Assembly (NCBI GenBank): GCA_009827205.1
Contig: WUAK01000093.1
Span: 1 to 9,648 of the forward strand
Reading direction: 5' to 3'
Source: Phycisphaeraceae bacterium
GTDB taxonomy: Bacteria; Planctomycetota; Phycisphaerae; Phycisphaerales; UBA1924
Length of the DNA: 9,648 nucleotides
In this document: positions 1 through 6,932 of the stretch, one piece after another
Layout: each line of letters opens with the position of its first letter
Numbering within the stretch: position 1 is the first letter of the stretch
Program-made: the position numbers and the translations under genes
The notes under the pieces: model-generated
Told to the model about the DNA's origin: nothing
Database searches by the model: none
What the model saw: the letters and a program-made list of their open reading frames with translations, nothing else

Positions 1-1
1 T

Positions 2-1132
2 GCGGTCGCCGGCTCTCGCTCGGGCGAGGTCATGACAGGGCCCGTGAAGGTCAGCGCATCCAAGGGCGGCATCAGACTGACCGACGCGCGAGGCCGGGTC
101 CGCGGGTTCGGTCCAGGCACCGTGGTCTACGCGGGGCCAGTCGTCGGACCCAACGACGAACCCGGTCAGGAGATCGTCAGCGTCGGGCGCACGCGCTACC
201 CGGGCACGCTCCGCTACCACCCGAGACCGGACGAGGGCGACGAGGTCTTTGATGTCGTCAACGTCGTCGAGATCGAGCGATACATCCCGGGTGTGATCGC
301 GAAAGAACTATTCCCACACTGGAGCGAGACCGCGTTCATGGCGCAGTCGGTCGCGGCCCGCACGTTCGCGCTGCAACGCCGCGAATCTGCGCGAAACTCT
401 GACCGTTGGTACGACGTCGACGATTCGCAGTCAGACCAGGTGTACGCAGGGCTGACCGGGCTGCGCGTCGCTATCAGAGCTGCCGAGCAGACCCGCGGCG
501 TTGTTCTAACCGAGGGCGGTTCGCTCTCGGGCGCGTACTACTCAAGCACGTGCGGCGGGAAGCCTGTGAGCGCCGAGGAAGTCTGGCCGAGCAATATCCC
601 GGTCATCCGCAAGGTGGGACTTGGCGAGGCGGAATCGTCAGCCGAGGCGACTCTTCAGAAGCGAGATGTGCTGTGCGAATCCGCGCCCCTTTACGAGTGG
701 GAAGTCGCAAGACGGACAAGCGATCTCAGCAAACGCATCAAGAGTTGGGGCAAGAAGCACAACAACGAAGCCGGCAGGCTCGGCACGCTCCGCTCTGTCG
801 AGATCGAGCAGCGCTCACCCAACGGGCGATCGCTCATCGTCAAGCTCACCGACACCTCGGGCAGGTCGGCGAACCTGACCACTGAGCACTTCAGGGCCGC
901 GTGCAACAGCTCGCAGTCGGGTGTTCCAGATGTCCCCCGCGTTGCGCAGGTCTACAGCGGCGACGTGAGCGTTGACGTCGGCAGGCGTGTCACTCGCATC
1001 GCTGGGTACGGGTCCGGTCACGGCGTCGGGATGTGCCAGTATTGCGCGGAGGCAATGGCTCAGCGCGGCGACGACTGGCGGCTGCTCCTCAGCACGTTCT
1101 ACCCAGAATCAAAGCTCGTCCGAATCTACTAA
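2..1132 (+). CDS. SpoIID/LytB-family peptidoglycan lytic transglycosylase (5' end outside window)
   Basis: The reading frame is open to the left edge, so the ATG at position 32 is probably internal and the true start, likely with an export signal, lies outside the window. Residue numbers here count from that ATG. Family landmarks are in order: the Y-IPGV-AKE segment (residues 84-92) followed by AFMAQSVAARTFAL (101-114), the YYSSTCGGKP segment (169-178), and the C-terminal GYGSGHGVGMCQY stretch with the FYP motif close to the end. By analogy with SpoIID, Glu92 is the likely catalytic acid that cleaves glycan strands, in this family preferably strands stripped of stem peptides; that preference is family knowledge and not visible here. 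Cys174, Cys215, Cys335 and Cys338 are notable, and some family members bind zinc through Cys/His. SpoIID is best known from sporulation, but the LytB/SpoIID domain is widespread in non-sporulating bacteria, so a general wall-remodelling role is more likely here. Identification is confident; the exact role is inferred. Confidence 0.9.
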   Translation, partial: AVAGSRSGEVMTGPVKVSASKGGIRLTDARGRVRGFGPGTVVYAGPVVGPNDEPGQEIVSVGRTRYPGTLRYHPRPDEGDEVFDVVNVVEIERYIPGVIAKELFPHWSETAFMAQSVAARTFALQRRESARNSDRWYDVDDSQSDQVYAGLTGLRVAIRAAEQTRGVVLTEGGSLSGAYYSSTCGGKPVSAEEVWPSNIPVIRKVGLGEAESSAEATLQKRDVLCESAPLYEWEVARRTSDLSKRIKSWGKKHNNEAGRLGTLRSVEIEQRSPNGRSLIVKLTDTSGRSANLTTEHFRAACNSSQSGVPDVPRVAQVYSGDVSVDVGRRVTRIAGYGSGHGVGMCQYCAEAMAQRGDDWRLLLSTFYPESKLVRIY

Positions 1133-1142
1133 CCACACCCAC

Positions 1143-1517
1143 TTAGAGCAGCATGTCGATCAGCCGCCCGGTCAGCTTGTCGCTCGGGATCTCGTATCGA
1201 ATGACAACCTCTCGGCGGATCTCTTCCCGCACATCGAGAGGCTCGAACCGCTTCGCAGGACGATGCGCATCCACACGCTCTGGTTGCGTTGATTGGGGCT
1301 CGGTTGTGGGAGTCGGCTTCGGATACGTCGGGTGATCCGCCGGACCGGTGAGTTCGAACGCGCCCTCGGGCCCCGTGAGTTCGAGGGTGTCGTCGGTACG
1401 GTTCTGTTCCCTCAGGTACTCGTCGTAGGGTATGGGTTCTTCGGTGCAGTCCAGGGGCCTGACCTGCGCCTGGCAGGGCTCGACGACACGTATGGAGTGG
1501 ATCGGGCCGAGGTTCAC
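1143..1517 (-). CDS. Small hypothetical protein, 124 aa, Pro/Thr-rich middle
   Basis: I do not recognise this protein. It would start at a GTG (1517-1515) and end in TAA (1145-1143). The frame is open further upstream, to a TGA near 1588, but contains no ATG, GTG or TTG before this one, and no Shine-Dalgarno sequence is evident. Reasons to think it real: its codons end mostly in G or C as in the neighbouring genes, its composition is protein-like and acidic, and it fills a gap otherwise empty on both strands. Layout: an N-terminal part with two cysteines (Cys15, Cys24), a 9-residue unit present twice (LELTGPEGA at 45-53, FELTGPADH at 54-62), a Pro/Thr/Gln linker (about 63-80), and a charged, probably helical C-terminus (about 90-124). 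No signal peptide or membrane segment is seen. It converges on the spoIID-type gene with 10 bases between them and diverges from queA. Overlapping plus-strand frames look like shadows. Confidence 0.5.
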   Translation of the reverse strand: MNLGPIHSIRVVEPCQAQVRPLDCTEEPIPYDEYLREQNRTDDTLELTGPEGAFELTGPADHPTYPKPTPTTEPQSTQPERVDAHRPAKRFEPLDVREEIRREVVIRYEIPSDKLTGRLIDMLL

Positions 1518-1625
1518 GACAGTCGAGATGCGATCGCCGTGCCGGTGCTCATTCGTCCGGGAAACGCTGCCCCTGCGCGAACTGAGACAGGAATAGCCTC
1601 AATTCCTGGCCGACACAGCCGGCCC

Positions 1626-1643
1626 TGTTGCCTGGGGGCAACA
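1626..1643. other. Short hairpin in the gap before queA
   Basis: A perfect 7-base inverted repeat, TGTTGCC and GGCAACA, is separated by a TGGG loop. Beyond one C/C mismatch, GCC (1622-1624) can pair with GGC (1645-1647), which lengthens the stem. There is no T tract on either side, so it does not look like an intrinsic terminator. It sits about 50 bases before the queA GTG, within the non-coding gap 1518-1693, in which I see no other clear feature. It could be part of the queA leader RNA, but no match to a known preQ1 riboswitch was recognised. Confidence 0.35.
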
Positions 1644-1693
1644 CGGCGCGTTGGATGCCTGCGACACCTGTGTCTGCCGAGGATCGATCACGC

Positions 1694-2743
1694 GTGAGAA
1701 CGGATGAGCTCGACTTTGAACTGCCCGAGTCGCTGATCGCCAGAAGCCCGGCGCAGCCAAGAGACTCGGCGCGACTGCTCGTGGTGAGCAGGAGCGACGA
1801 CTCCGTGCGCGAGGATGCGCATGTGCGCGATCTGCCGCGCTTTCTCCGCGTGGGTGACACGATGGTCTTCAACACGACTCGCGTCGTGCAGGCGAGGTTC
1901 GCGGGCCGCAACCTCGACACGGGCGGCAAGGTCACGGGGTTGTACCTTGAACCCGGCGCCGAGCACGGGACGTGGAGGGTGCTCCTCAAAATGCGCCGGC
2001 ACCGTCCCGGTATTCGTATCGAGATCGGTCAGGGTGTTCTGCTCACGCTCGTGCGCAAAGAAACGGACGACGGTGTGTGGCTTGTGTCAGTTGAGGGCGG
2101 GGGTGATGCGCTCGAGCGCGTGGGGTTGCCCCCCTTGCCGCCCTACATCCTCTCGGCGAGGCGTCACGCGGGGGAATCCGAGGACCGCCCAGAGGATGTC
2201 GGGCAGTACCAGACCGTGTACGCGGACGAGCCGGGCAGCGTGGCGGCGCCGACCGCGGGGCTGCACTTCACACCCGAGCTCCTCCGGTCGCTCTCGGATA
2301 TGGGTGTTTGGCGCGCGGATGTGACGCTCCATGTCGGTCGCGGGACATTCCAGCCGGTCGAGGTGGACGTGCTCGAGGAGCACCCGATGCACAGCGAGTG
2401 GTGCCGAATCGACCCGGCGACGTTTGAGAGGTTGGTTTCGGTCCGATCCGAGGGCGGTCGGGTGATCCCGGTTGGCTCGACGAGCTGCCGAACGATCGAG
2501 GCCTTCGCCGAGTTTGGGAGGGCTGGGGAGATCGAAACGGACATCCTGATCTCGCCCGGCTATCAGTGGCGGCTGACTGACGGTCTGATGACAAACTTCC
2601 ACCTGCCACGATCGACACTGATCGCGATGGTGTCGGCGCTGTTCCCAGGAGGTGCCGAGCGGGTACGCGAAATTTATGCGCACGCGATCGAGCAGAAGTA
2701 CCGATTCTTCAGCTTCGGGGACGCGATGCTCATCCTGCCCTGA
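1694..2743 (+). CDS. queA: S-adenosylmethionine:tRNA ribosyltransferase-isomerase QueA
   Basis: QueA transfers and isomerises the ribosyl part of S-adenosylmethionine onto 7-aminomethyl-7-deazaguanine at the tRNA wobble position, giving epoxyqueuosine. The GTG at 1694 is chosen because the family typically begins close to an M-R-T-D-x-F-like stretch (here MRTDELDFELPESLIA), a GAGGA lies 10 bases upstream, and the resulting 349 residues fit the usual length of about 340-360. The frame is open back to 1628, but that extension does not look like QueA. Motifs in order: FNTTRV (59-64), YQTVYA (172-177), GSVAAPTAGLHFT (181-193), HVGRGTFQPVEVD (213-225), EEHPMHSE (228-235), TNFHLPRST (300-308) and YRFFSFGDAML (336-346). 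All blocks of the family are present, so the enzyme appears intact. The gene lies 55 bases before murE on the same strand and might share a transcript, but it is functionally unrelated to the wall genes. No tgt or other queuosine gene is in the window. Confidence 0.97.
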   Translation: MRTDELDFELPESLIARSPAQPRDSARLLVVSRSDDSVREDAHVRDLPRFLRVGDTMVFNTTRVVQARFAGRNLDTGGKVTGLYLEPGAEHGTWRVLLKMRRHRPGIRIEIGQGVLLTLVRKETDDGVWLVSVEGGGDALERVGLPPLPPYILSARRHAGESEDRPEDVGQYQTVYADEPGSVAAPTAGLHFTPELLRSLSDMGVWRADVTLHVGRGTFQPVEVDVLEEHPMHSEWCRIDPATFERLVSVRSEGGRVIPVGSTSCRTIEAFAEFGRAGEIETDILISPGYQWRLTDGLMTNFHLPRSTLIAMVSALFPGGAERVREIYAHAIEQKYRFFSFGDAMLILP

Positions 2744-2779
2744 CGTGTGTGCAGTATGATCGTCATCACGGGCCAACAC

Positions 2780-2787
2780 GGAGGAGG
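2780..2787 (+). promoter_or_regulatory. Shine-Dalgarno sequence for murE
   Basis: GGAGGAGG is a near-perfect anti-16S match. It lies 11 bases before the TTG at 2799 but 20 bases before the ATG at 2808, so it favours the TTG start. A weaker AGGGG (2793-2797) is 10 bases before the ATG and leaves that option open. Confidence 0.6.
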
Positions 2788-2798
2788 CTCGCAGGGGT

Positions 2799-4313
2799 TT
2801 GCGCAAGATGGATCTTGATCAGCTCATCCAGCCTCTGAACATCCGCCGGGTCGCCGGGCCTTCAGGCGTGCGCATACTCGACATTACAGACGACAGCCGA
2901 ACCGTGATGCCCGACTCGCTGTTTGTTGCGAGAGTCGGACCCAACTTTGATGGCAGGTCGTACATCAAGCAGGCAATCCAGTGCGGCGCCAACGCAATCC
3001 TGACGGATGAGGTGGGTGCCTCGCGGCTTGAGTCAACGGATGTTGCCGTGCTGGTTGCAGACGATGTCGCCCTCGCGTCAGCGCAGCTCGCCGAGCGGTT
3101 CTACGGCGAGCCCACCTCCCGGCTCAAGCTCGTCGGGATCACCGGAACGAACGGGAAGACGACGGTTGCACACCTGCTTCACGGCATCCTGAACAACTCG
3201 GGGATTCGCGCTGGTCTCATCGGGACGGTCGAGATCGATGACGGACGCGAGACCGCTGCCGCGGAGCTGACCACGCCCGGATCGATCGAGCTGAGCAGGA
3301 CCTTCGCGACGATGCTCGATAACGGGTGCAAGGTCGCTGTGATGGAAGTGTCGAGCCACGCGCTCGATCAGAAGCGGGCGGCGGGGCTCGCGTTCGATGT
3401 GGGCGTGTTCACCACGCTCGGCACGGACCACATGGACTACCACAAGACGCGAGGCGCCTACCTGCGTGCCAAGCGAAGGCTTTTCGATATGCTGCCCGAG
3501 TCGGGCGTCGCGGTCGTGAACTCCGACGATGAGGCGTGCAGCGAGATGCTCGAAGGCTGCAAGGCGAGAGTTCAGCGCTGCTCGCTGCGAGACGCAGACA
3601 ACATCGCGCGTGTGATATCGCGCCACGTTGATAGCGTTGAAGTTGCGCTCGACGGCGTGTTCGGTTCTATCGAGACGCGGCTTGAGCTTGCTGGTGAGCA
3701 CAACGCGATGAACCTGCTGCAGGCGGTCGGGGTCGCCCACGAACTCGGACTCGAGCGCGACGCGATCGCATCGGCTCTCGACAAACCGAGCTTGCCAAGA
3801 GGCAGGCTCGAGCGGATCCGCGTGCCGGGCGGGCAGTATGTGTTCATCGACTTTGCACACACGCCCGATGCACTCGAGAGAACGCTTTCGGAACTCCGCG
3901 TAGCGATGCAGGACTCGTCGCACAAAGGCAAGCTCTGGGCAGTATTCGGTTGCGGCGGCAAAAAGGACCGGACGAAGCGCCCTGTCATGGGCGAGATCGC
4001 AGGCAGGCTCGCCGACAAGATCGTCCTGACGAGCGACAACCCCCGATCGGAACAGCCCGAGGCGATCATTGAGGCGATCTTCGAAGGCATCGAACCGAAA
4101 CGCCGGACGGATGTGATCCGTGAACCAGTGCGTGAACTGGCGATCGACCGCGTGATGCAAGACGCAGAGCCAGGCGATGTGATCCTGATCGCGGGCAAGG
4201 GGCACGAAACGACCCAGGAACTATGCGACGAAGCTGGCAACATCGTTGTCAGGCCATTCGATGATGAAGAGTGCGTGCGTATGTACGCGCGCGAGAGAGC
4301 CGAGGCGACATGA
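2799..4313 (+). CDS. murE: UDP-MurNAc-tripeptide synthetase MurE, meso-diaminopimelate-adding type
   Basis: This cytoplasmic ATP-dependent ligase adds the third stem-peptide residue to UDP-MurNAc-L-Ala-D-Glu. Numbering is from the TTG at 2799, giving 504 residues; the ATG at 2808 is an alternative start three codons later. The three Mur-ligase domains are visible. The N-terminal UDP-binding domain (about 1-110) is followed by the central ATPase domain with the P-loop GITGTNGKTT (113-122), LTTPGS (157-162), MEVSSHALD (182-190) and YLRAKRRLF (221-229), where Lys225 is the expected carbamylated lysine. The C-terminal domain (about 335-504) has DFAHTPDALE (351-360), GCGGKKDRTKR (384-394), DNPR (413-416) and GKGHE (466-470). 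DNPR is the known signature of meso-diaminopimelate-specific enzymes, in contrast with lysine-adding ones, so that substrate is predicted. Length is ordinary for the family. The stop codon overlaps the murF start by 4 bases (ATGA), which implies translational coupling. Confidence 0.97.
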   Translation: MRKMDLDQLIQPLNIRRVAGPSGVRILDITDDSRTVMPDSLFVARVGPNFDGRSYIKQAIQCGANAILTDEVGASRLESTDVAVLVADDVALASAQLAERFYGEPTSRLKLVGITGTNGKTTVAHLLHGILNNSGIRAGLIGTVEIDDGRETAAAELTTPGSIELSRTFATMLDNGCKVAVMEVSSHALDQKRAAGLAFDVGVFTTLGTDHMDYHKTRGAYLRAKRRLFDMLPESGVAVVNSDDEACSEMLEGCKARVQRCSLRDADNIARVISRHVDSVEVALDGVFGSIETRLELAGEHNAMNLLQAVGVAHELGLERDAIASALDKPSLPRGRLERIRVPGGQYVFIDFAHTPDALERTLSELRVAMQDSSHKGKLWAVFGCGGKKDRTKRPVMGEIAGRLADKIVLTSDNPRSEQPEAIIEAIFEGIEPKRRTDVIREPVRELAIDRVMQDAEPGDVILIAGKGHETTQELCDEAGNIVVRPFDDEECVRMYARERAEAT

Positions 4314-5743
4314 CGTTCTTTACGCCCGACAACATCCGTGCCGCCGTGGGCGGCGTGTTCCGCACAAGGCCAGGGGTCTCCAGTATCTCGGGCGGCGTGA
4401 GTATCGACACGCGCACGCTCAAACCCGGGCAGGTCTTCGCCGCGTTCAAGGGAGAGCATGTAGACGGGCATGCTTATCTGCACGAGGCAAGAGCTGCGGG
4501 CAGCACCGTTGCGTTGGTCGAGCGTGAGGGTGAGATCTCTAGCTCCTTGCCCGAAGACATGACGCTGATTGAGGTCGAGTCAACACGCACAGCACTCGGT
4601 CAGCTCGCGCGCGCGTACAGGAAGACGTTCACTTCGACACGTGTGATCGCGGTGACGGGCTCCAACGGGAAGACAACGACGGTCAGGCTCATCGACCATG
4701 TGCTCGGTTCGTCGATGCGGGGGTCGGCTTCCGTCAAGAGCTTCAACAACGACATCGGGTTGCCGCTCACGCTGCTTGCAGCGCAGCCGAACGAGAAGTA
4801 CGTCGTCTGTGAGCTGGGCATGAGCTCGCCCGGCGAGGTGGCCTACCTCTCGCAGATCGCATCTCCCGACATCGCGGTCATCACGAGCATCGGGCGTGCA
4901 CACATCGAGTTCTTCGAGGATGAGTCCGGCATCGCTCAGGAGAAGGCCTCGATCCTCCGAGGGCTCTCGCAGGACGGGCTGGGTGTCATCACGGCGGATG
5001 CCCCGCTGCTTGATGAGTTCATACCACCCGATGTATCGCTGATCCGATTCGGTTCGGGCGAACACGCTGACGTTCGAGTTGTAGAGGCTGACTCTCACGG
5101 CACTGGCGTGCGCTTCGAGACCAACGGCGGTCAGCGGTACGAGATCGGCCTGCTCGGTGCGCATAACGCGCACAACGCCGCGGCTGCGATAGCCGTGGCC
5201 AGGCGGATGGGTATGCCGGAGGCTGACATTGCGATGGCGCTGGCATCGGCCAAGGGCCCAGAGATGCGGCTGGACCGTCAGACGATCGGCGGGATCACGA
5301 TCATCAACGATGCGTACAACGCAAACCCGGAATCGGTGATCGCCGCGATCGGGACATTGGACGCTGCCGCTCGTTCGGCGAGCCGTCGCGTGCTCGTGCT
5401 GGGCGAGATGCTCGAGCTTGGCCACGATGCCCCCGCGATGCACGAAGAGGTGGGCCGGGCGATCGCGGAATCGATCGAGAGGGGGAAGGGGCCTGATTTC
5501 ATTGTGCTGGTGGGCGATCTGGCCCGCTCGGCGGCTCGGCACGCCGAGGACAAGCTGGGCAAAGAGTGCGTTGTAATGGAGCCCAAGACGGGGGACGGCC
5601 GATCCATCGCAGAGCGGCTTGCCCCTGGCGATGCGGTCCTGCTCAAGGGATCCAGGTCCGTCGGGCTTGAACGCGTCGTTCACGCGGTCCGCAAGATGAC
5701 GCACGAAACCACGCCCAAAGGGGCGGCGACGGTGAAAGACTAG
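4310..5743 (+). CDS. murF: UDP-MurNAc-tripeptide:D-Ala-D-Ala ligase MurF
   Basis: MurF adds the D-Ala-D-Ala dipeptide to UDP-MurNAc-tripeptide, completing the soluble pentapeptide precursor in the cytoplasm. The ATG at 4310 is chosen because it forms an ATGA overlap with the murE stop and has GAGG four bases upstream; an in-frame GTG at 4271 would run 43 bases into murE and adds residues unlike MurF. The product is 477 residues, slightly longer than E. coli MurF. Motifs from the ATG: P-loop GSNGKTT (117-123), FNNDIGLPLTLL (145-156), ELGMSSPGEV (168-177), QEKASIL with the expected carbamylated Lys212, GAHNAHN (283-289), DAYNANPES (334-342), VLGEMLELG (363-371) and LLKGSRSVGLE (444-454). All three Mur-ligase domains are present and nothing essential appears to be missing. 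It is followed after only 5 bases by mraY, so the three genes very probably share one transcript. Confidence 0.97.
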   Translation: MTFFTPDNIRAAVGGVFRTRPGVSSISGGVSIDTRTLKPGQVFAAFKGEHVDGHAYLHEARAAGSTVALVEREGEISSSLPEDMTLIEVESTRTALGQLARAYRKTFTSTRVIAVTGSNGKTTTVRLIDHVLGSSMRGSASVKSFNNDIGLPLTLLAAQPNEKYVVCELGMSSPGEVAYLSQIASPDIAVITSIGRAHIEFFEDESGIAQEKASILRGLSQDGLGVITADAPLLDEFIPPDVSLIRFGSGEHADVRVVEADSHGTGVRFETNGGQRYEIGLLGAHNAHNAAAAIAVARRMGMPEADIAMALASAKGPEMRLDRQTIGGITIINDAYNANPESVIAAIGTLDAAARSASRRVLVLGEMLELGHDAPAMHEEVGRAIAESIERGKGPDFIVLVGDLARSAARHAEDKLGKECVVMEPKTGDGRSIAERLAPGDAVLLKGSRSVGLERVVHAVRKMTHETTPKGAATVKD

Positions 5744-5748
5744 CCGAC

Positions 5749-6930
5749 TTGCTCTATTGGCTCCTTGATCATTTCCGCAACACTCTCGACGGCGTCGGCC
5801 TGTTCGGTGATCTGACGCTCTACTCGCTCGTCCGGCTGCTCGATGAGCTCGAATTCCGGACACTCGCTGCCGCGGCTCTTGCGTTCCTCTTTGTGCTCTT
5901 CTTCGGTCCCAAAACAATCGCAAGACTGCGCGCGATGAAGATCGGTGATACGGGTGTGACCGATGCCGAAGCGCTCCGCAAGCACGCCGAGAGCAAGGCC
6001 AACGTGCCGACGATGGGCGGCGTGCTGATCGTCGGCTCGATTTTCACGAGCGTGTTCCTGCTCGCGGATATCCGCTCTGCCTACGTGTACATGGCTCTCA
6101 TCCTGCTCATCTGGATGGCGGTCGTAGGGGGCGTTGACGACTGGCTGAAGCTCACCGCCGCCAGGCGAGGTGACGGCCGCCAGGGCCTGCACGCCTGGGA
6201 GAAGCTCGTCTTTCAATTGGGCATCGCGACACTCATCGGAGTGTTCGCGTACAACCAGGGCGAAGGACCCAAGAGCCTGCCGCATGTTCTGAATCTGCCA
6301 CTGCAAAGCACATACAAGGGGTCGTCGTACGCGCTCAGCGAGTCGCTCGTCTATCTCTCGAAACCGATCTATGTGTTTATCACGGTGATGATGGTCGCCG
6401 GTCTCTCGAACGCGGTGAACATCTCCGACGGCATGGACGGGCTTTCGAGCGGGCTAACCGTGATCGTTGCAATAGGGCTGTTGGTGCTGACACTGATCGC
6501 GGGTCAGGATGTGTGGGCCCAGCGCATGCGTGTGCCCCACATCGAGGGCTCGGGTGAACTCGCGGTGATCGTCGGCGCGATCATCGGTGCGTGCCTCGGT
6601 TTCCTGTGGTGGAACTGCTCGCCAGCGCAGGTGTTCATGGGCGACACAGGCTCTCTCTCACTGGGCGCGCTGATCGGGTACGTCGCGGTTGTGATCAGGC
6701 AGGAGCTTCTGGTGCTTCTCATGTGCGGCGTGTTCATCGCGGAGATCGGGTCTGTTGTGCTCCAGGTCGGCTACTTCAAGGCGACGAAAGGCAAGAGGAT
6801 CTTCCGGTGTGCACCGTACCACCACCACCTGCACCTGGCCGGCTGGCGTGAGCAGCAGGTTGTCGCGAGGCTCTGGATCGTTGGTGTGGTGCTCGTGATC
6901 GCGGCGCTGGCGATGCTCAAGGTCCGCTGA
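5749..6930 (+). CDS. mraY: Phospho-N-acetylmuramoyl-pentapeptide-transferase MraY
   Basis: This polytopic inner-membrane enzyme transfers phospho-MurNAc-pentapeptide from UDP to undecaprenyl phosphate, forming lipid I. The TTG at 5749 is chosen because the start MLYWLLDH is typical of MraY and because the only room after the murF stop is 5 bases; the Shine-Dalgarno sequence is weak, so translation may be coupled to murF. The product is 393 residues, somewhat longer than the usual 320-360. About ten hydrophobic segments are seen. Motifs: the Mg2+-binding Asp pair VDDWLK (129-134), NAVNISDGMDGL (221-232), MGDTGSLSLG (297-306), and KGKRIFRCAPYHHHLHLAGW (347-366) with the His triplet at 358-360. 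Extra length includes a longer loop after the Asp pair (RRGDGRQGL) and residues around 170-200 between membrane segments. murD does not follow; a convergent gene ends 2 bases later. Confidence 0.97.
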   Translation: MLYWLLDHFRNTLDGVGLFGDLTLYSLVRLLDELEFRTLAAAALAFLFVLFFGPKTIARLRAMKIGDTGVTDAEALRKHAESKANVPTMGGVLIVGSIFTSVFLLADIRSAYVYMALILLIWMAVVGGVDDWLKLTAARRGDGRQGLHAWEKLVFQLGIATLIGVFAYNQGEGPKSLPHVLNLPLQSTYKGSSYALSESLVYLSKPIYVFITVMMVAGLSNAVNISDGMDGLSSGLTVIVAIGLLVLTLIAGQDVWAQRMRVPHIEGSGELAVIVGAIIGACLGFLWWNCSPAQVFMGDTGSLSLGALIGYVAVVIRQELLVLLMCGVFIAEIGSVVLQVGYFKATKGKRIFRCAPYHHHLHLAGWREQQVVARLWIVGVVLVIAALAMLKVR

Positions 6931-6932
6931 GA

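Noticed and set aside
1626..1643. Intrinsic terminator at the hairpin
   Set aside because: No T run follows on either strand, and no gene ends just before it.
1628..1693. N-terminal extension of QueA to an upstream TTG
   Set aside because: The extra 22 residues do not resemble QueA, the start would lie inside the hairpin, and the GTG at 1694 gives the family start and length.
1293..1697. Plus-strand frame in the gap before queA
   Set aside because: It competes with the minus-strand ORF at 1143-1517, runs past the queA start, and its composition (Gly/Arg/Cys mix with no domain pattern) looks non-coding.
3078..4205. 375-codon minus-strand frame inside murE
   Set aside because: It is fully antisense to a MurE with every family motif; its Arg/His-rich composition is typical of a shadow.
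4271..4309. Upstream GTG start for murF
   Set aside because: It would overlap murE by 43 bases; the ATG at 4310 forms the usual ATGA overlap and matches the typical MurF start.
4580..5923. 447-codon minus-strand frame across murF and mraY
   Set aside because: It is antisense to two certain genes, Arg-rich and without recognisable motifs.
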